From contig CAZLJE010000014.1 of assembly GCA_964559835.1 (NCBI GenBank), positions 72,375-136,374 of the forward strand: a stretch of 64,000 nt of DNA, written 5' to 3'. Origin of the DNA: DAISJI01 sp964559835. Its GTDB lineage: Bacteria; Acidobacteriota; Terriglobia; Terriglobales; Acidobacteriaceae. Numbering within the stretch: the stretch's first letter is position 1; each line of letters begins with the position of its first letter. Under the pieces are notes generated by a model. It saw only the letters and a list, made by a program, of their open reading frames with translations. It ran no database searches and was not told the origin of the DNA. This document shows, in pieces, positions 42,105-50,191 of the stretch. The translations under genes and the position numbers were made by a program.

Positions 42105-43082
42105 TCAGTGCCACCTTGTCGTAAAGCTGGTGTTTACCGAGCTTTGCCCGAATAGGCTCGGATACCCGCTCACGTCGCCGTTCGACACCGGGCCGTCCAG
42201 CGGTTCGGCGGTCACAATGTACGAGTCTGGTGGCAGTCCACGGATGGTGTAACTGCCATCGGGACGCGTGAGGGCGCCGATGGGCGTCTTGCGGATATTG
42301 TCGTTGAACGACGGGTTGCCAGTTGTCGATTCGGCGTAAACGTGCGCGCCGAACACGCCCGCATTGCCCAGGCGCACGGTACCGCTGATGGTGCCAGTCG
42401 CAACATCGGGCGAGTCCTTGGGATAGACAGTCGAAATTCCTGCAACGTCATCCCAACTCAACTGCGTGAGACTGCTGGCGAACGGAAACATGACCGCCCG
42501 GACAACGGCGGAGTGATTCATTCCGAAGAAGTGTCCGATCTCGTGGGTGGCGACCGTTTGCAGGTCCTGGCCGCTGGCGCCTCCCGTCGAGAAATTCACG
42601 GCCGGATTAAAGATGATATCCGCCTTGATGATCTGCCCGGCAACGGTCGTCGTGCCACCGTGTCCGTTTCCGGCACCGGCCGCGTCGGCGGTGGTTGTGA
42701 GCGTGACCGCGAGGGTCTGGACATCCTTCGTGAGGTCGGCGCCGGTGCAAACGAAACAGATCAGGTTAATGTTCGAGGGCGAAGCGCTCTCCGAGGTCAC
42801 GCCCGAATCAGCCCCGCGCGATACCTGGAGTGCGGCGTTAGGTGCAGTCACCCACGTGGCAAAGGCCGCCGAGATCACGTCCGCAACCGAGCGCGATCCG
42901 GTGATGTTGCTTCCCGCCGAGGGATTCAGGTTCCACTGCACCGGGAAAGCGGAGAAGTCCCAGTGGTCCGGCAGCGGCCCGGAAGAGGAGCTAGTGTAGT
43001 TCGGCAGGTAGGAATACCCGGGCATCACCAGCACGATTGCCGCCAGCGCCACCAGGAGCGTGAATCCAAAAACCGCCTTCAT
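42105..43082 (-). CDS. Matrixin-family metalloprotease
   Basis: A 325-aa exported zinc protease. The signal peptide covers about residues 1-24. The site HEIGHFFGMNH (H180, E181, H184, H190) is an intact HExxHxxGxxH motif, with a Met-turn at M198 (AVMFPF). The N-terminal FPVQWNLNP and VADVISAAFATWVTA match the matrixin fold. Residues about 235-325 form a carboxypeptidase-regulatory-like beta-sandwich (GTISGTVRLGNAGV, PDGSYTIRGLPPDSY). It is last in a three-gene minus-strand operon and overlaps the previous gene by ATGA. It is the active counterpart of the degenerate protein at 10799-13756. Confidence 0.88.
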   Translation of the reverse strand: MKAVFGFTLLVALAAIVLVMPGYSYLPNYTSSSSGPLPDHWDFSAFPVQWNLNPSAGSNITGSRSVADVISAAFATWVTAPNAALQVSRGADSGVTSESASPSNINLICFVCTGADLTKDVQTLAVTLTTTADAAGAGNGHGGTTTVAGQIIKADIIFNPAVNFSTGGASGQDLQTVATHEIGHFFGMNHSAVVRAVMFPFASSLTQLSWDDVAGISTVYPKDSPDVATGTISGTVRLGNAGVFGAHVYAESTTGNPSFNDNIRKTPIGALTRPDGSYTIRGLPPDSYIVTAEPLDGPVSNGDVSGYPSLFGQSSVNTSFTTRWH

Positions 43083-43609
43083 TGTGCTGACCTCACTCGG
43101 GCTTCCACGTCTTCCAATCGCAACGAAGTTCCCGTGAATGGCTTGACACTCCCGGCGTGCAACTGATGGGCTTCGGTGACGCCGTTGCTGACCACCGTCT
43201 CGCCGCCGGATGTGCGCGCAACCCGGAAATTCCCTTGCATCAATCCCACGACGACCAGCGTTCCGTCGGCGTCGACGCTTGGCCGCAGAAACAGCAGCGC
43301 GTCCTCCCCGCTCTGGAATTGCCGCACGCCCGAGACTTTCTGCGTGTAACCGCCGGCGCTGCCGCCTACCTGCTTGACGGTGACGCTGTCGCCGGCTGCG
43401 CCCTTCAGCGTGCGCGTAACCTGGAAGGTCGTGTAGGTGTAGATCAGCGTGTGCTGCGCGTTCCACGAGGTCCACGAGCGCGTCGCGTGTGCCTCGAGGA
43501 CGTGCGAAGCGGCGTGAGTAAGCTCCTCGACCGACATGGGAACGATGGTCGTCGCGCTTGCCGCGAGCGTGCAGAGGACCAGGAAAAAGACACGAGCGAT
43601 ACGCATCAC
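43079..43609 (-). CDS. Small secreted beta-rich protein of the matrixin module
   Basis: A 176-aa exported protein (signal ARVFFLVLCTLAASA). Core: VEELTHAASHVLEAHATRSW, then FQVTRTLKGAAGDSVTVKQVG and GEDALLFLRPSVDADGTLVV. The layout matches the 159-aa protein at 13753-14232 (GESLVLFLYPPSDGLGL), and both directly precede a matrixin-type gene with an ATGA overlap. No named family is known to me; a role as inhibitor, chaperone or partner of the protease is inference. Its start also overlaps the upstream lipoprotein gene (ATGA). Confidence 0.72.
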   Translation of the reverse strand: MMRIARVFFLVLCTLAASATTIVPMSVEELTHAASHVLEAHATRSWTSWNAQHTLIYTYTTFQVTRTLKGAAGDSVTVKQVGGSAGGYTQKVSGVRQFQSGEDALLFLRPSVDADGTLVVVGLMQGNFRVARTSGGETVVSNGVTEAHQLHAGSVKPFTGTSLRLEDVEARVRSAQ

Positions 43610-44157
43610 GGCGCCACCTCGAGTCCACCGGTGAAGGTGGTTATATCGCCTTTCGAGCTTTGCAGGACCACGGTGCGCGCCCCGAGCGCGGCATCCGGCG
43701 CTGCCACGGCCGTAAATTGCACGCCGGGCGTACCGTCTGTCGCTGTGATCGATTGAATGTTGGAGATGGTGATGTCAGCCGGTCCGCGGATGCTGATCTG
43801 CATGTCGCCCGCGAGCCCCGGACCGAACAGCAGGATGCGCGCCGTTTTCCCGCGGTGGATGATGTCGCCCGTGTTCATTGCAGTACCCGAACCGGTGAGG
43901 GCGGCGACGCCGAGGTCCTGCGCGTTCGGCGCCGGAGAAGCTGCTGGAGCGGATACGACAACGTCGATCGAGCCCGCAGTCTGCCCCGCGGCAACGGTGA
44001 CCAGGTTCGCTGTAGAAGGCGGCGCGCTCGGGCCGTTGGTCGAACCCCCCGTGGGCGTGGGCGTGGGCGTGCTGACACTGCCGCCTCGAGGGGCGGCATT
44101 GCCGCCGCAGCCGAGGAGGAACAGTAGGGGAACAACAAGGACTGCCGAAGGTTTCAC
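43606..44157 (-). CDS. Lipoprotein heading the matrixin operon
   Basis: A 183-aa predicted lipoprotein with signal VLVVPLLFLLGC (lipobox LLGC). A Pro/Thr/Ser linker precedes a beta-rich domain (KTARILLFGPGLAGDMQIS, TISNIQSITATDG, ARTVVLQSSKGDITTF) that resembles Ig/IPT-like folds. The GTG at 44157 has AGGA 7 bases upstream and starts the lipoprotein signal directly; the open frame extends to 44214 without signal. Its stop overlaps the next start (ATGA). It is divergent from mutY. Confidence 0.72.
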   Translation of the reverse strand: MKPSAVLVVPLLFLLGCGGNAAPRGGSVSTPTPTPTGGSTNGPSAPPSTANLVTVAAGQTAGSIDVVVSAPAASPAPNAQDLGVAALTGSGTAMNTGDIIHRGKTARILLFGPGLAGDMQISIRGPADITISNIQSITATDGTPGVQFTAVAAPDAALGARTVVLQSSKGDITTFTGGLEVAP

Positions 44158-44249
44158 TGTGAGATCCTGCCGACCCTCAACAAAGATGTGCGTGGCAGTG
44201 AACGGAGTTGCCATCTTCTAGGCCGGCCGCTGTTAAAATCTGCGCACCC

Positions 44250-45218
44250 TTGTCCGAACGCACCCAGCTTGACGTGAGCCAACTTCCGCGCCTGAGGACC
44301 AGCTTGTTGCGGTGGTACCGGCGTCACCGCCGCGACCTTCCCTGGCGGCACACTCACGACCCGTACTGCATCTGGGTATCGGAAATCATGCTGCAGCAGA
44401 CCCGGGTCGCCGCCGTGATCGACCGATACGGAACGTTCCTGGAGCGCTTCCCCGATGTGCAGTCGCTCGCCAACGCCGACGTAGCGGATGTGCTGACCGT
44501 CTGGAGCGGTCTTGGGTATTACCGGCGTGCCCGCGCGCTTCATCAGGCGTCGCGCAAGATCGTTAGTCATGGCGGCAACCTTCCGCGTACCTCCGAGGAG
44601 TGGCGCAAGCTTCCCGGTATCGGCCGCTACACCGCTGCGGCGATTGCCAGCATCGCGCACGGAGAACCCTGCGCCGTGGTCGATGGCAACGTCGAACGGG
44701 TGCTGCGGCGAGTGACCGGCAATGCAGCCGTTCCGGTGCCGGACGTCTGGGAAACGGCAAGCGCCTGGCTGAGCCGTCGATCGCCGGGAGACTTCAACCA
44801 GGCGATGATGGAGTTGGGCGCGACCGTCTGCTTGCCTGTGCTACCGCGCTGCAATGCCTGTCCACTACATTCGTGGTGCGTCACGCGCGGTGTCTTGGAG
44901 ATGGCGCCGGCAGCCGTCCGGCAGCGGCGCGATGTAGCGTACGCGCTGAGCGTCAAGTCCGAGGCCATCTATTTGAAAAAACGCAAGGCCGGGGAACGTC
45001 TCATGCCGGATATGTGGGAACTCCCTGAGATCACGCCGAACGGCCACGCTCCTGAATTCACGGTCCGTCACGCGATCACCGTCACCGATTTCCGCGTCAG
45101 CGTCTTTCGGACGCCGAATTCACATCGCGGTGGCCGCTGGGTGAAGATCGACCGGATTGGCGAACTTCCGCTGACCGGCTTAACGTGCAAGATTCTTCGG
45201 CGCGCCTCGATCATCTAA
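44250..45218 (+). CDS. mutY: A/G-specific adenine glycosylase
   Basis: A 322-aa MutY that removes adenine mispaired with 8-oxoguanine. Catalytic Glu45 (VSEIMLQQTRVAAV), helix-hairpin-helix LPGIGRYTAAAI, catalytic Asp145 (VVDGNVERVLRR) and the [4Fe-4S] loop C-x6-C-x2-C-x5-C (VCLPVLPRCNACPLHSWC) are all present. The C-terminal NUDIX-like domain is shortened. The start is uncertain: TTG 44250 is used; GTG 44274 and TTG 44208 are alternatives, and none has a clear Shine-Dalgarno. A TTAAAAT box at 44232-44238 hints at a short or leaderless transcript. Confidence 0.92.
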   Translation: MSERTQLDVSQLPRLRTSLLRWYRRHRRDLPWRHTHDPYCIWVSEIMLQQTRVAAVIDRYGTFLERFPDVQSLANADVADVLTVWSGLGYYRRARALHQASRKIVSHGGNLPRTSEEWRKLPGIGRYTAAAIASIAHGEPCAVVDGNVERVLRRVTGNAAVPVPDVWETASAWLSRRSPGDFNQAMMELGATVCLPVLPRCNACPLHSWCVTRGVLEMAPAAVRQRRDVAYALSVKSEAIYLKKRKAGERLMPDMWELPEITPNGHAPEFTVRHAITVTDFRVSVFRTPNSHRGGRWVKIDRIGELPLTGLTCKILRRASII

Positions 45219-45258
45219 TGGTATGAATTTCATCAAACGTTTTTTCGGGAGATCAGGA

Positions 45259-45750
45259 ATGGCTGCTCTGGATACTGGGCGGCACGCGCCGGTCGTCGTG
45301 CTGCCCGATTTGAAAGGTAACAACGTATCGCTCACGGATGAATTGAGGCGGGGCCCCGTCGTGCTGGCATTCTTCAAGGTTTCATGCCCGGTCTGCCAGT
45401 ACGCATTGCCCATACTCGAACGGCTCCATCGCGCCTACCCCAATGCCGCGATCTACGGAGTCTCGCAGAACTCCGCCAAAGACACCGTGGGTTTCTGCCG
45501 CGAGTTCGGCGTGACGTTTCCCATACTTCTCGACGACCCCAGGCAATACGTCGCCTCGAACGCGTACGGCATCACCAATGTTCCCAGCATCTTCTACATC
45601 GGCCAGGACGGCACGATCGAAGTTTCCAGCGTCGGGTGGTCGAAGGCGGATGTGGAGGAGATCGGGCGCCGTCTCGGTACCGCACACCATGTCCCGGTCG
45701 CCGCGTTGTTCAACCCCGGTGAGCAGGTGAGCGATTTCCGCGCTGGTTGA
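45259..45750 (+). CDS. Peroxiredoxin/TlpA-like redoxin
   Basis: A 163-aa thioredoxin-fold protein with a CPVC active site (AFFKVSCPVCQYALPIL) and the blocks GRHAPVVVLPDLKG and TNVPSIFYIGQDG. It probably reduces peroxides or protein disulfides. The start at 45259 has GGGAG 7 bases upstream; ATG 45223, 4 bases after the mutY stop, would add 12 residues (IKRFFGRSG) and has no Shine-Dalgarno. No signal peptide is visible, so it is cytoplasmic. It may be co-transcribed with mutY, giving an oxidative-damage pair. Confidence 0.85.
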   Translation: MAALDTGRHAPVVVLPDLKGNNVSLTDELRRGPVVLAFFKVSCPVCQYALPILERLHRAYPNAAIYGVSQNSAKDTVGFCREFGVTFPILLDDPRQYVASNAYGITNVPSIFYIGQDGTIEVSSVGWSKADVEEIGRRLGTAHHVPVAALFNPGEQVSDFRAG

Positions 45751-45786
45751 GGGTCGCTGAACTAGTCCGCCGGGCGCGGACGAACA

Positions 45787-45840
45787 GTACTAGCCAGGCT
45801 TGCAGACGAGATGTATCGCCAGGCAAGCCTAGCTAGTACA
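45787..45840. repeat. REP-like inverted repeat upstream of the cyclase-domain gene
   Basis: GTACTAGCCAGGCTTGC (45787-45803) and GCAAGCCTAGCTAGTAC (45823-45839) are inverted with one mismatch. The right arm matches 33539-33564. Confidence 0.75.
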
Positions 45841-45913
45841 CCCTGGAAAACCAAAGTACCCTTTCGATGCGCCAGAGGCCATGCTACCCTCTGCCGGACA
45901 GTCATTTGGTCAA

Positions 45914-48178
45914 ATGGCGCCCTTTCCTTTTCTGCAGCGCGAATCGCTGGCGGAACTTGCCCGCCACTTTCAACTCCAGGGGTACACCCCTGCGCTCGAG
46001 ATGGAAGGCCTGCTCACCGGCATCGACAACCTGCGCCACGACGTTTACCTGAGCCCGAAGTTTGTTGAAGTCGCGCGCGAGCACATCTTCCGGCTCATCG
46101 GACGCGATGGCCAGGTACAAGACCTGCTGAAGCAAAAGAAAGAGATTTCGTCCGATATCCCGCCGCAGATCTTTCGTCCTTCCGGCCAGGAAACCGCGAA
46201 AATCGTGGCAACGCTGGATTTCAAGCCGGCGCTCGCCGACCTGCTCGTCGACGGCCTGAATCACGCGAAGAACGAAAACAAACCTTCGCTGGATATCCTC
46301 CTGCGGATCGGGGTGGTGAAGTTTTTCCGCAGCGAATTGGCGGCGCAATACAACGTCATTCTCGAGAAACTGCGCGAGCGCCAGGCCGACGTCGAAGGGC
46401 CCCGGCAACATCAGGCAGCGAAGGCGCTCGCCATTCGCGAAAGGGTTTCGTCGTTCCAGCTCTCCAAGAAGCCTCTGCTGCGCAAATCGGGACAGGAGCT
46501 GTTCCAGACTCTGCGCGAGGTGGACAAGGAACAGCTTGTACGGCTGCGCCGCGCCCTGTTCGGCGGCGCCGATAACCCCGCCTACTACGTCCTCCTGAAC
46601 CGGTTGATGTTCACCGACGACGGCCGCGACGATGCCATCTGCGCCGAGCACTACGTCATGCTCGGCAACTTCGACCGCGACCCCGACCGCTTCGGCGCCC
46701 TCGAAGACGTTGCTCGCAGTTTCCTGGCCGCTCTCGAATTGCCTGTGCCCGGCGGTAAGGAGCAGGTCGACCTCGATCCGCTCCTGAACGTGCCCGAGAA
46801 CGCCCAGGAACTGGTGGGCGGCGGCACGCCCGACGATTCCACGCCCAAAGGCAAAGCCCAGAAGGCGTTGCTGGCAGCGTGGGTGAACGCACTCGACGCC
46901 AAGGGTGCGCTGGATTGCGTCATCGCCGCATATGAAACCGCGCCGATCCTGTCCGAGTATTCGCCCGTCATCAACGCGCAACAGTTAAAGAGCGCGCTCG
47001 TGTCCAAGACCGAGCGTGCCCGCGTCGAACATCTACTCGAACAGCACGGGAGGCTCTCTCGCGCCAGCTTCGACGGCGCCATCAAGCGCGTCGGTAAATA
47101 CGGGTCCGCCGAGCGGGCGAAGGTGGCGGGACGCTTCCTCCAGGACTACATCCGCTATCACCGGGACCTGCGCAGCCTGGAAACCCTGAACGTCGCATTG
47201 GACCGCGTCAATCTGCTGACCAACGATCGCCTGCGCGAGTTGTCGGCCATCAATAACACGCTCTACGAGTTCCTGCTTCCCTCGGAACAGAAGAAGAAGG
47301 AAGACAAAGTCAGTCACCACGTCATCCTCAAGGCCGACATCCGCGATTCGACCACGCTCACCCGGACCCTATTCGAACGCGGCTTGAACCCGGCGTCGTA
47401 CTTCAGCCTGAACTTCTACGATCCCATCAACAAGCTGTTGCCGAAGTACGAGGCGATGAAGGTCTTCATCGAAGGCGACGCGGTCATCCTCGCGCTTTTC
47501 GGGTATGAGGGCAGGCAGGAGTTCCCGGTGGCGCGCACGTGCGTCATGGCGCGCGAGATGACCTCGATCGTCCGCGCCTACAACGAGCGCTCGCAGCGTG
47601 ACGGCCTGCCCACCCTGGAGTTGGGCATCGGCATCTCCTTCCAGGATTCCGCGCCGCTCTACCTGATGGACGGCAGCAGCCGCATCATGATCTCCAAGGC
47701 GCTCAACGAGAGCGACCGCCTCTCCGGCTGCAACAAGGGCGCGCGGCGTTTCATCACCCCGGGCGAGAACCTGTTCAACGTCTATTCATTCAAGACCGTC
47801 GAAGACGAGGACACCGGCGGCAATCCCGACGAATTCCTGATGCGCTACAACGTCGGCGGAATCCATCTCAGCGAACCTGGTTTTCAAGCCATGCAGCGCG
47901 AGATCACGTTCGACACGCTCGACGTGCCGCTGCCGACACTTTGGGGAGAAGAGAAGGTCCGGCTGTTCAGCGGTCTCGTGCCCATCGGCGGCGGGTTGTT
48001 CCACCTTGTCGTGTTGCGCGAAGCGCGCATCGCGCGCATCGATGCCAGCGACTTTTCGTTCGAATCCTGGACTGACCGCCGTTACTACGAGGTCTGCACC
48101 AACCAGAAGATCTACGACCTGGTAGAAGCGCAATCGAATCCGAAGGGGATTGCCGACCGGTCGGCCGTCGGCGGCTAG
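45914..48178 (+). CDS. Large protein with C-terminal class III nucleotidyl-cyclase-like domain
   Basis: A 754-aa protein without signal or membrane segment. The first 460 residues are mostly helical and unlike anything I can name. Residues about 470-640 follow the class III cyclase pattern: first metal Asp in LKADIRDST, second in VFIEGDAVILALF, GIGISFQ, and ISKALNESDRLSG with the conserved N-x3-R of the active site. The key catalytic positions thus look present, but the domain is divergent, so cyclic nucleotide synthesis is likely but unproven. A further 100 residues follow. The start may be ATG 45881 instead. A REP-like inverted repeat (45787-45839) lies in the promoter region. Confidence 0.75.
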   Translation: MAPFPFLQRESLAELARHFQLQGYTPALEMEGLLTGIDNLRHDVYLSPKFVEVAREHIFRLIGRDGQVQDLLKQKKEISSDIPPQIFRPSGQETAKIVATLDFKPALADLLVDGLNHAKNENKPSLDILLRIGVVKFFRSELAAQYNVILEKLRERQADVEGPRQHQAAKALAIRERVSSFQLSKKPLLRKSGQELFQTLREVDKEQLVRLRRALFGGADNPAYYVLLNRLMFTDDGRDDAICAEHYVMLGNFDRDPDRFGALEDVARSFLAALELPVPGGKEQVDLDPLLNVPENAQELVGGGTPDDSTPKGKAQKALLAAWVNALDAKGALDCVIAAYETAPILSEYSPVINAQQLKSALVSKTERARVEHLLEQHGRLSRASFDGAIKRVGKYGSAERAKVAGRFLQDYIRYHRDLRSLETLNVALDRVNLLTNDRLRELSAINNTLYEFLLPSEQKKKEDKVSHHVILKADIRDSTTLTRTLFERGLNPASYFSLNFYDPINKLLPKYEAMKVFIEGDAVILALFGYEGRQEFPVARTCVMAREMTSIVRAYNERSQRDGLPTLELGIGISFQDSAPLYLMDGSSRIMISKALNESDRLSGCNKGARRFITPGENLFNVYSFKTVEDEDTGGNPDEFLMRYNVGGIHLSEPGFQAMQREITFDTLDVPLPTLWGEEKVRLFSGLVPIGGGLFHLVVLREARIARIDASDFSFESWTDRRYYEVCTNQKIYDLVEAQSNPKGIADRSAVGG

Positions 48179-48535
48179 AGTTCGTCGCAGCGAGCCAGAA
48201 GTTGCACGCTGGCGTGCACGACGGGGATAGACCGGGGCATCGGCAATTATGTGATGCGGGTCACGGATGAGTATGACAAGCCCTTGAGCAGGCGGCGAGA
48301 ACTCTTCCCCTCCGAGCCCGCTGGCCAGTCCGATCATTCGGATAGAAGCGTGCCGCAGTTGAAAAAATGGCAACAGCCCGGACAAGTCAAGAACGGACTT
48401 GACTGGGGCGCGCTCAAGCGTATCGTGAGCGTTAGGCTGGGCCACTGTCCGCGCTTATGGTTTATATTTTCCGTCGGCACGCCTGCTTCCGCTAGTCGCC
48501 TGCGGATATGAACAAATTACCGGCTCTGGATAGAT
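48179..48535. other. Spacer before the orphan membrane gene
   Basis: No supported gene. It holds the left inverted repeat 48204-48272. A short open frame at 48251 is a by-product of the repeat. Confidence 0.6.
48204..48272. repeat. Left inverted repeat of the orphan cassette
   Basis: Contains GCACGCTGGCGTGC (48204-48217), GGGATAGACCGGGGC and the exact 21-bp block at 48248-48268 (TATGTGATGCGGGTCACGGA and one base). Confidence 0.75.
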
Positions 48536-49780
48536 ATGGCCCTTGATCGAGACGTGCAAAATACAGTGCCGTCGTCCGCTGATCGAGACGTGGAAATTGC
48601 AGCGTCATCGGCCTGTACTCGAGCAGGTACGCTCGCCCTGCTTTTATCGGCATTTCTATTTCTCTCGATTCGCTATTGGCGGGACGAGCCAAACTACGCC
48701 GCGCTTGCAGAATACTTGAACCACCGGTACGCATTAGCGGACGCGGTCGAAAACCTGAAAGATTCTGTTCTTTGGGCGAGGTACGCGAACACCCATCCAG
48801 AAGCGCTACTATTGTCGTTGGCCCAATTGAAGGACCTGCAGGTGGAAGCTTGGGCAGACGGCCCGCCCGCCCAATCAGCTCAGCCGAAGCGCTTGCAGGA
48901 AAAGAAACCTTCTGTCGCTGCGCACCCGAATCAACTGAACAAGAAATCGCCGCCCGCTGGTTTAGGGGCAATCGCGCCTCCTTCAGGGCTGTCCGCATCG
49001 ACGTCAGGGAGTGGTCCGCCTGCGCTTGCCGGGGTGCCCGCGAAGAAAAAGAAGAACATCAGTGTAGCGCCGCCATCCGCAGTCCGCGTGGTGATGACAT
49101 CTACTATCGACGAAGCGGGAGGAATTGCGAACGCATTGAAGCGCGTGAACGATTTCGAGAATCTGAGACGTACGCAAAATGTTTCGAATTTCTTTAGTGT
49201 CTCGATCGCCAGGTGGATGAACAAGGAAACCTACCTCATATATGCGAACTATCTGGCTAAGCGCTGCAACCCGCGGACGAGTCGCCCGGACAGGTTGGAC
49301 TTGAACGACGAAACGTTGTTCACCTGTCTAAGTATTCGCGATGTGCAGGCATTATCAGATTTCGAGCTGCCGCCACTGTCCAACAGTATCGATATCGGCG
49401 GAAGGGTAGGAGTGGGTCCGAAAATCGAAATTTCTCCGGGAGAATTGCCGCGCGAATTGAGGTTGGCTACGATAACCGCCCAGATACTGCTTGTCTTTTT
49501 ATTGCTCTACTTCGGGGTTTTCACCTCCGAGGCGGTGCGACGTAACACGTTTCCCGCACCCGGAACACTCTTCGGCGGATTCGCGCAATACCGGTGGACG
49601 CGAATAATCTTGCTGTTGGCTCTCCTCGTTCCTGTGATGTCATCCGTCACCATTGCGGTCATCTCGAGAGACCCTGTCGTCATTGTTTGTGCGGCGCTCG
49701 TGACGATTGCGGATGTTCCCACCATCTTCTTCCTCCACCACGGAGCGTATTTTTTTCTAAACGGCAACAGGGCAAAGTAG
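48536..49780 (+). CDS. Orphan membrane protein of unknown function between inverted repeats
   Basis: A 414-aa protein with one transmembrane helix near residue 32 (GTLALLLSAFLFLSIRYW), a low-complexity Pro/Ala/Ser/Lys loop at about 108-180 and three or so helices at about 310-405 (TAQILLVFLLLYFGVF, IILLLALLVPVMSSVTIAVI). No family is recognised. The base composition seems less GC-rich than its neighbours by eye. About 70-bp imperfect inverted repeats flank it (48204-48272 and 49895-49964), which suggests an inserted cassette. GGA lies 6 bases before the ATG. Confidence 0.6.
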   Translation: MALDRDVQNTVPSSADRDVEIAASSACTRAGTLALLLSAFLFLSIRYWRDEPNYAALAEYLNHRYALADAVENLKDSVLWARYANTHPEALLLSLAQLKDLQVEAWADGPPAQSAQPKRLQEKKPSVAAHPNQLNKKSPPAGLGAIAPPSGLSASTSGSGPPALAGVPAKKKKNISVAPPSAVRVVMTSTIDEAGGIANALKRVNDFENLRRTQNVSNFFSVSIARWMNKETYLIYANYLAKRCNPRTSRPDRLDLNDETLFTCLSIRDVQALSDFELPPLSNSIDIGGRVGVGPKIEISPGELPRELRLATITAQILLVFLLLYFGVFTSEAVRRNTFPAPGTLFGGFAQYRWTRIILLLALLVPVMSSVTIAVISRDPVVIVCAALVTIADVPTIFFLHHGAYFFLNGNRAK

Positions 49781-50191
49781 CCGGGTGCTCACATCTGCCT
49801 CTGCCCCCGTTTTGACATCAAAGGCGAAGTTCTGGTGCCCCACTTCTGCCCTTTTCGGCAGAAGTGGGATCGCCGCATGCCCAGCTTTATCACGCAGATC
49901 CGTGACCCGCATCACATACAACTCCCCGCGCCCCGCTCTATCATGATTTCGCACGTCAGCGTGCAGGGATGAGTGTCTTCACCCGTCCCATTAGCTCTTT
50001 GATAATCTTTGCCGGCGTCCCCGAGCGCCTGACTATCCCGTCGGAACCCCCTTGGGACGGTCCTTGGGATACCCCACGCCATTTGTGGGATTCTTGGGAA
50101 AACGGGGGGTGGGGTCTCTGGGACTCTAAGGTTTACTAGTCGGTAAAAGTTCCTGGGTTAAAGAAGGACGAATGACAACCTGGGATGAAGG
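49781..50191. other. Spacer between orphan gene and TonB-like gene
   Basis: Holds a perfect 12-bp hairpin CCCACTTCTGCC/GGCAGAAGTGGG (49839-49868) of the REP-like type, then the right inverted repeat 49895-49964. A 65-codon frame on the minus strand (49757-49954) reads through both and is not convincing. Nothing is seen from 49970 to 50191 except G-rich runs (TTGGGA repeats). Confidence 0.6.
49895..49964. repeat. Right inverted repeat of the orphan cassette
   Basis: Inverse complement of 48204-48272 with about 75% identity by eye; the 21-bp block at 49898-49918 is exact. Confidence 0.75.

Noticed and set aside
48251..48511. 86-codon plus-strand frame before the orphan gene
   Set aside because: It starts inside the left inverted repeat and looks like random sequence.
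49757..49954. 65-codon minus-strand frame ending in the orphan gene
   Set aside because: It is read through a hairpin and the inverted repeat; no Shine-Dalgarno and no independent support.
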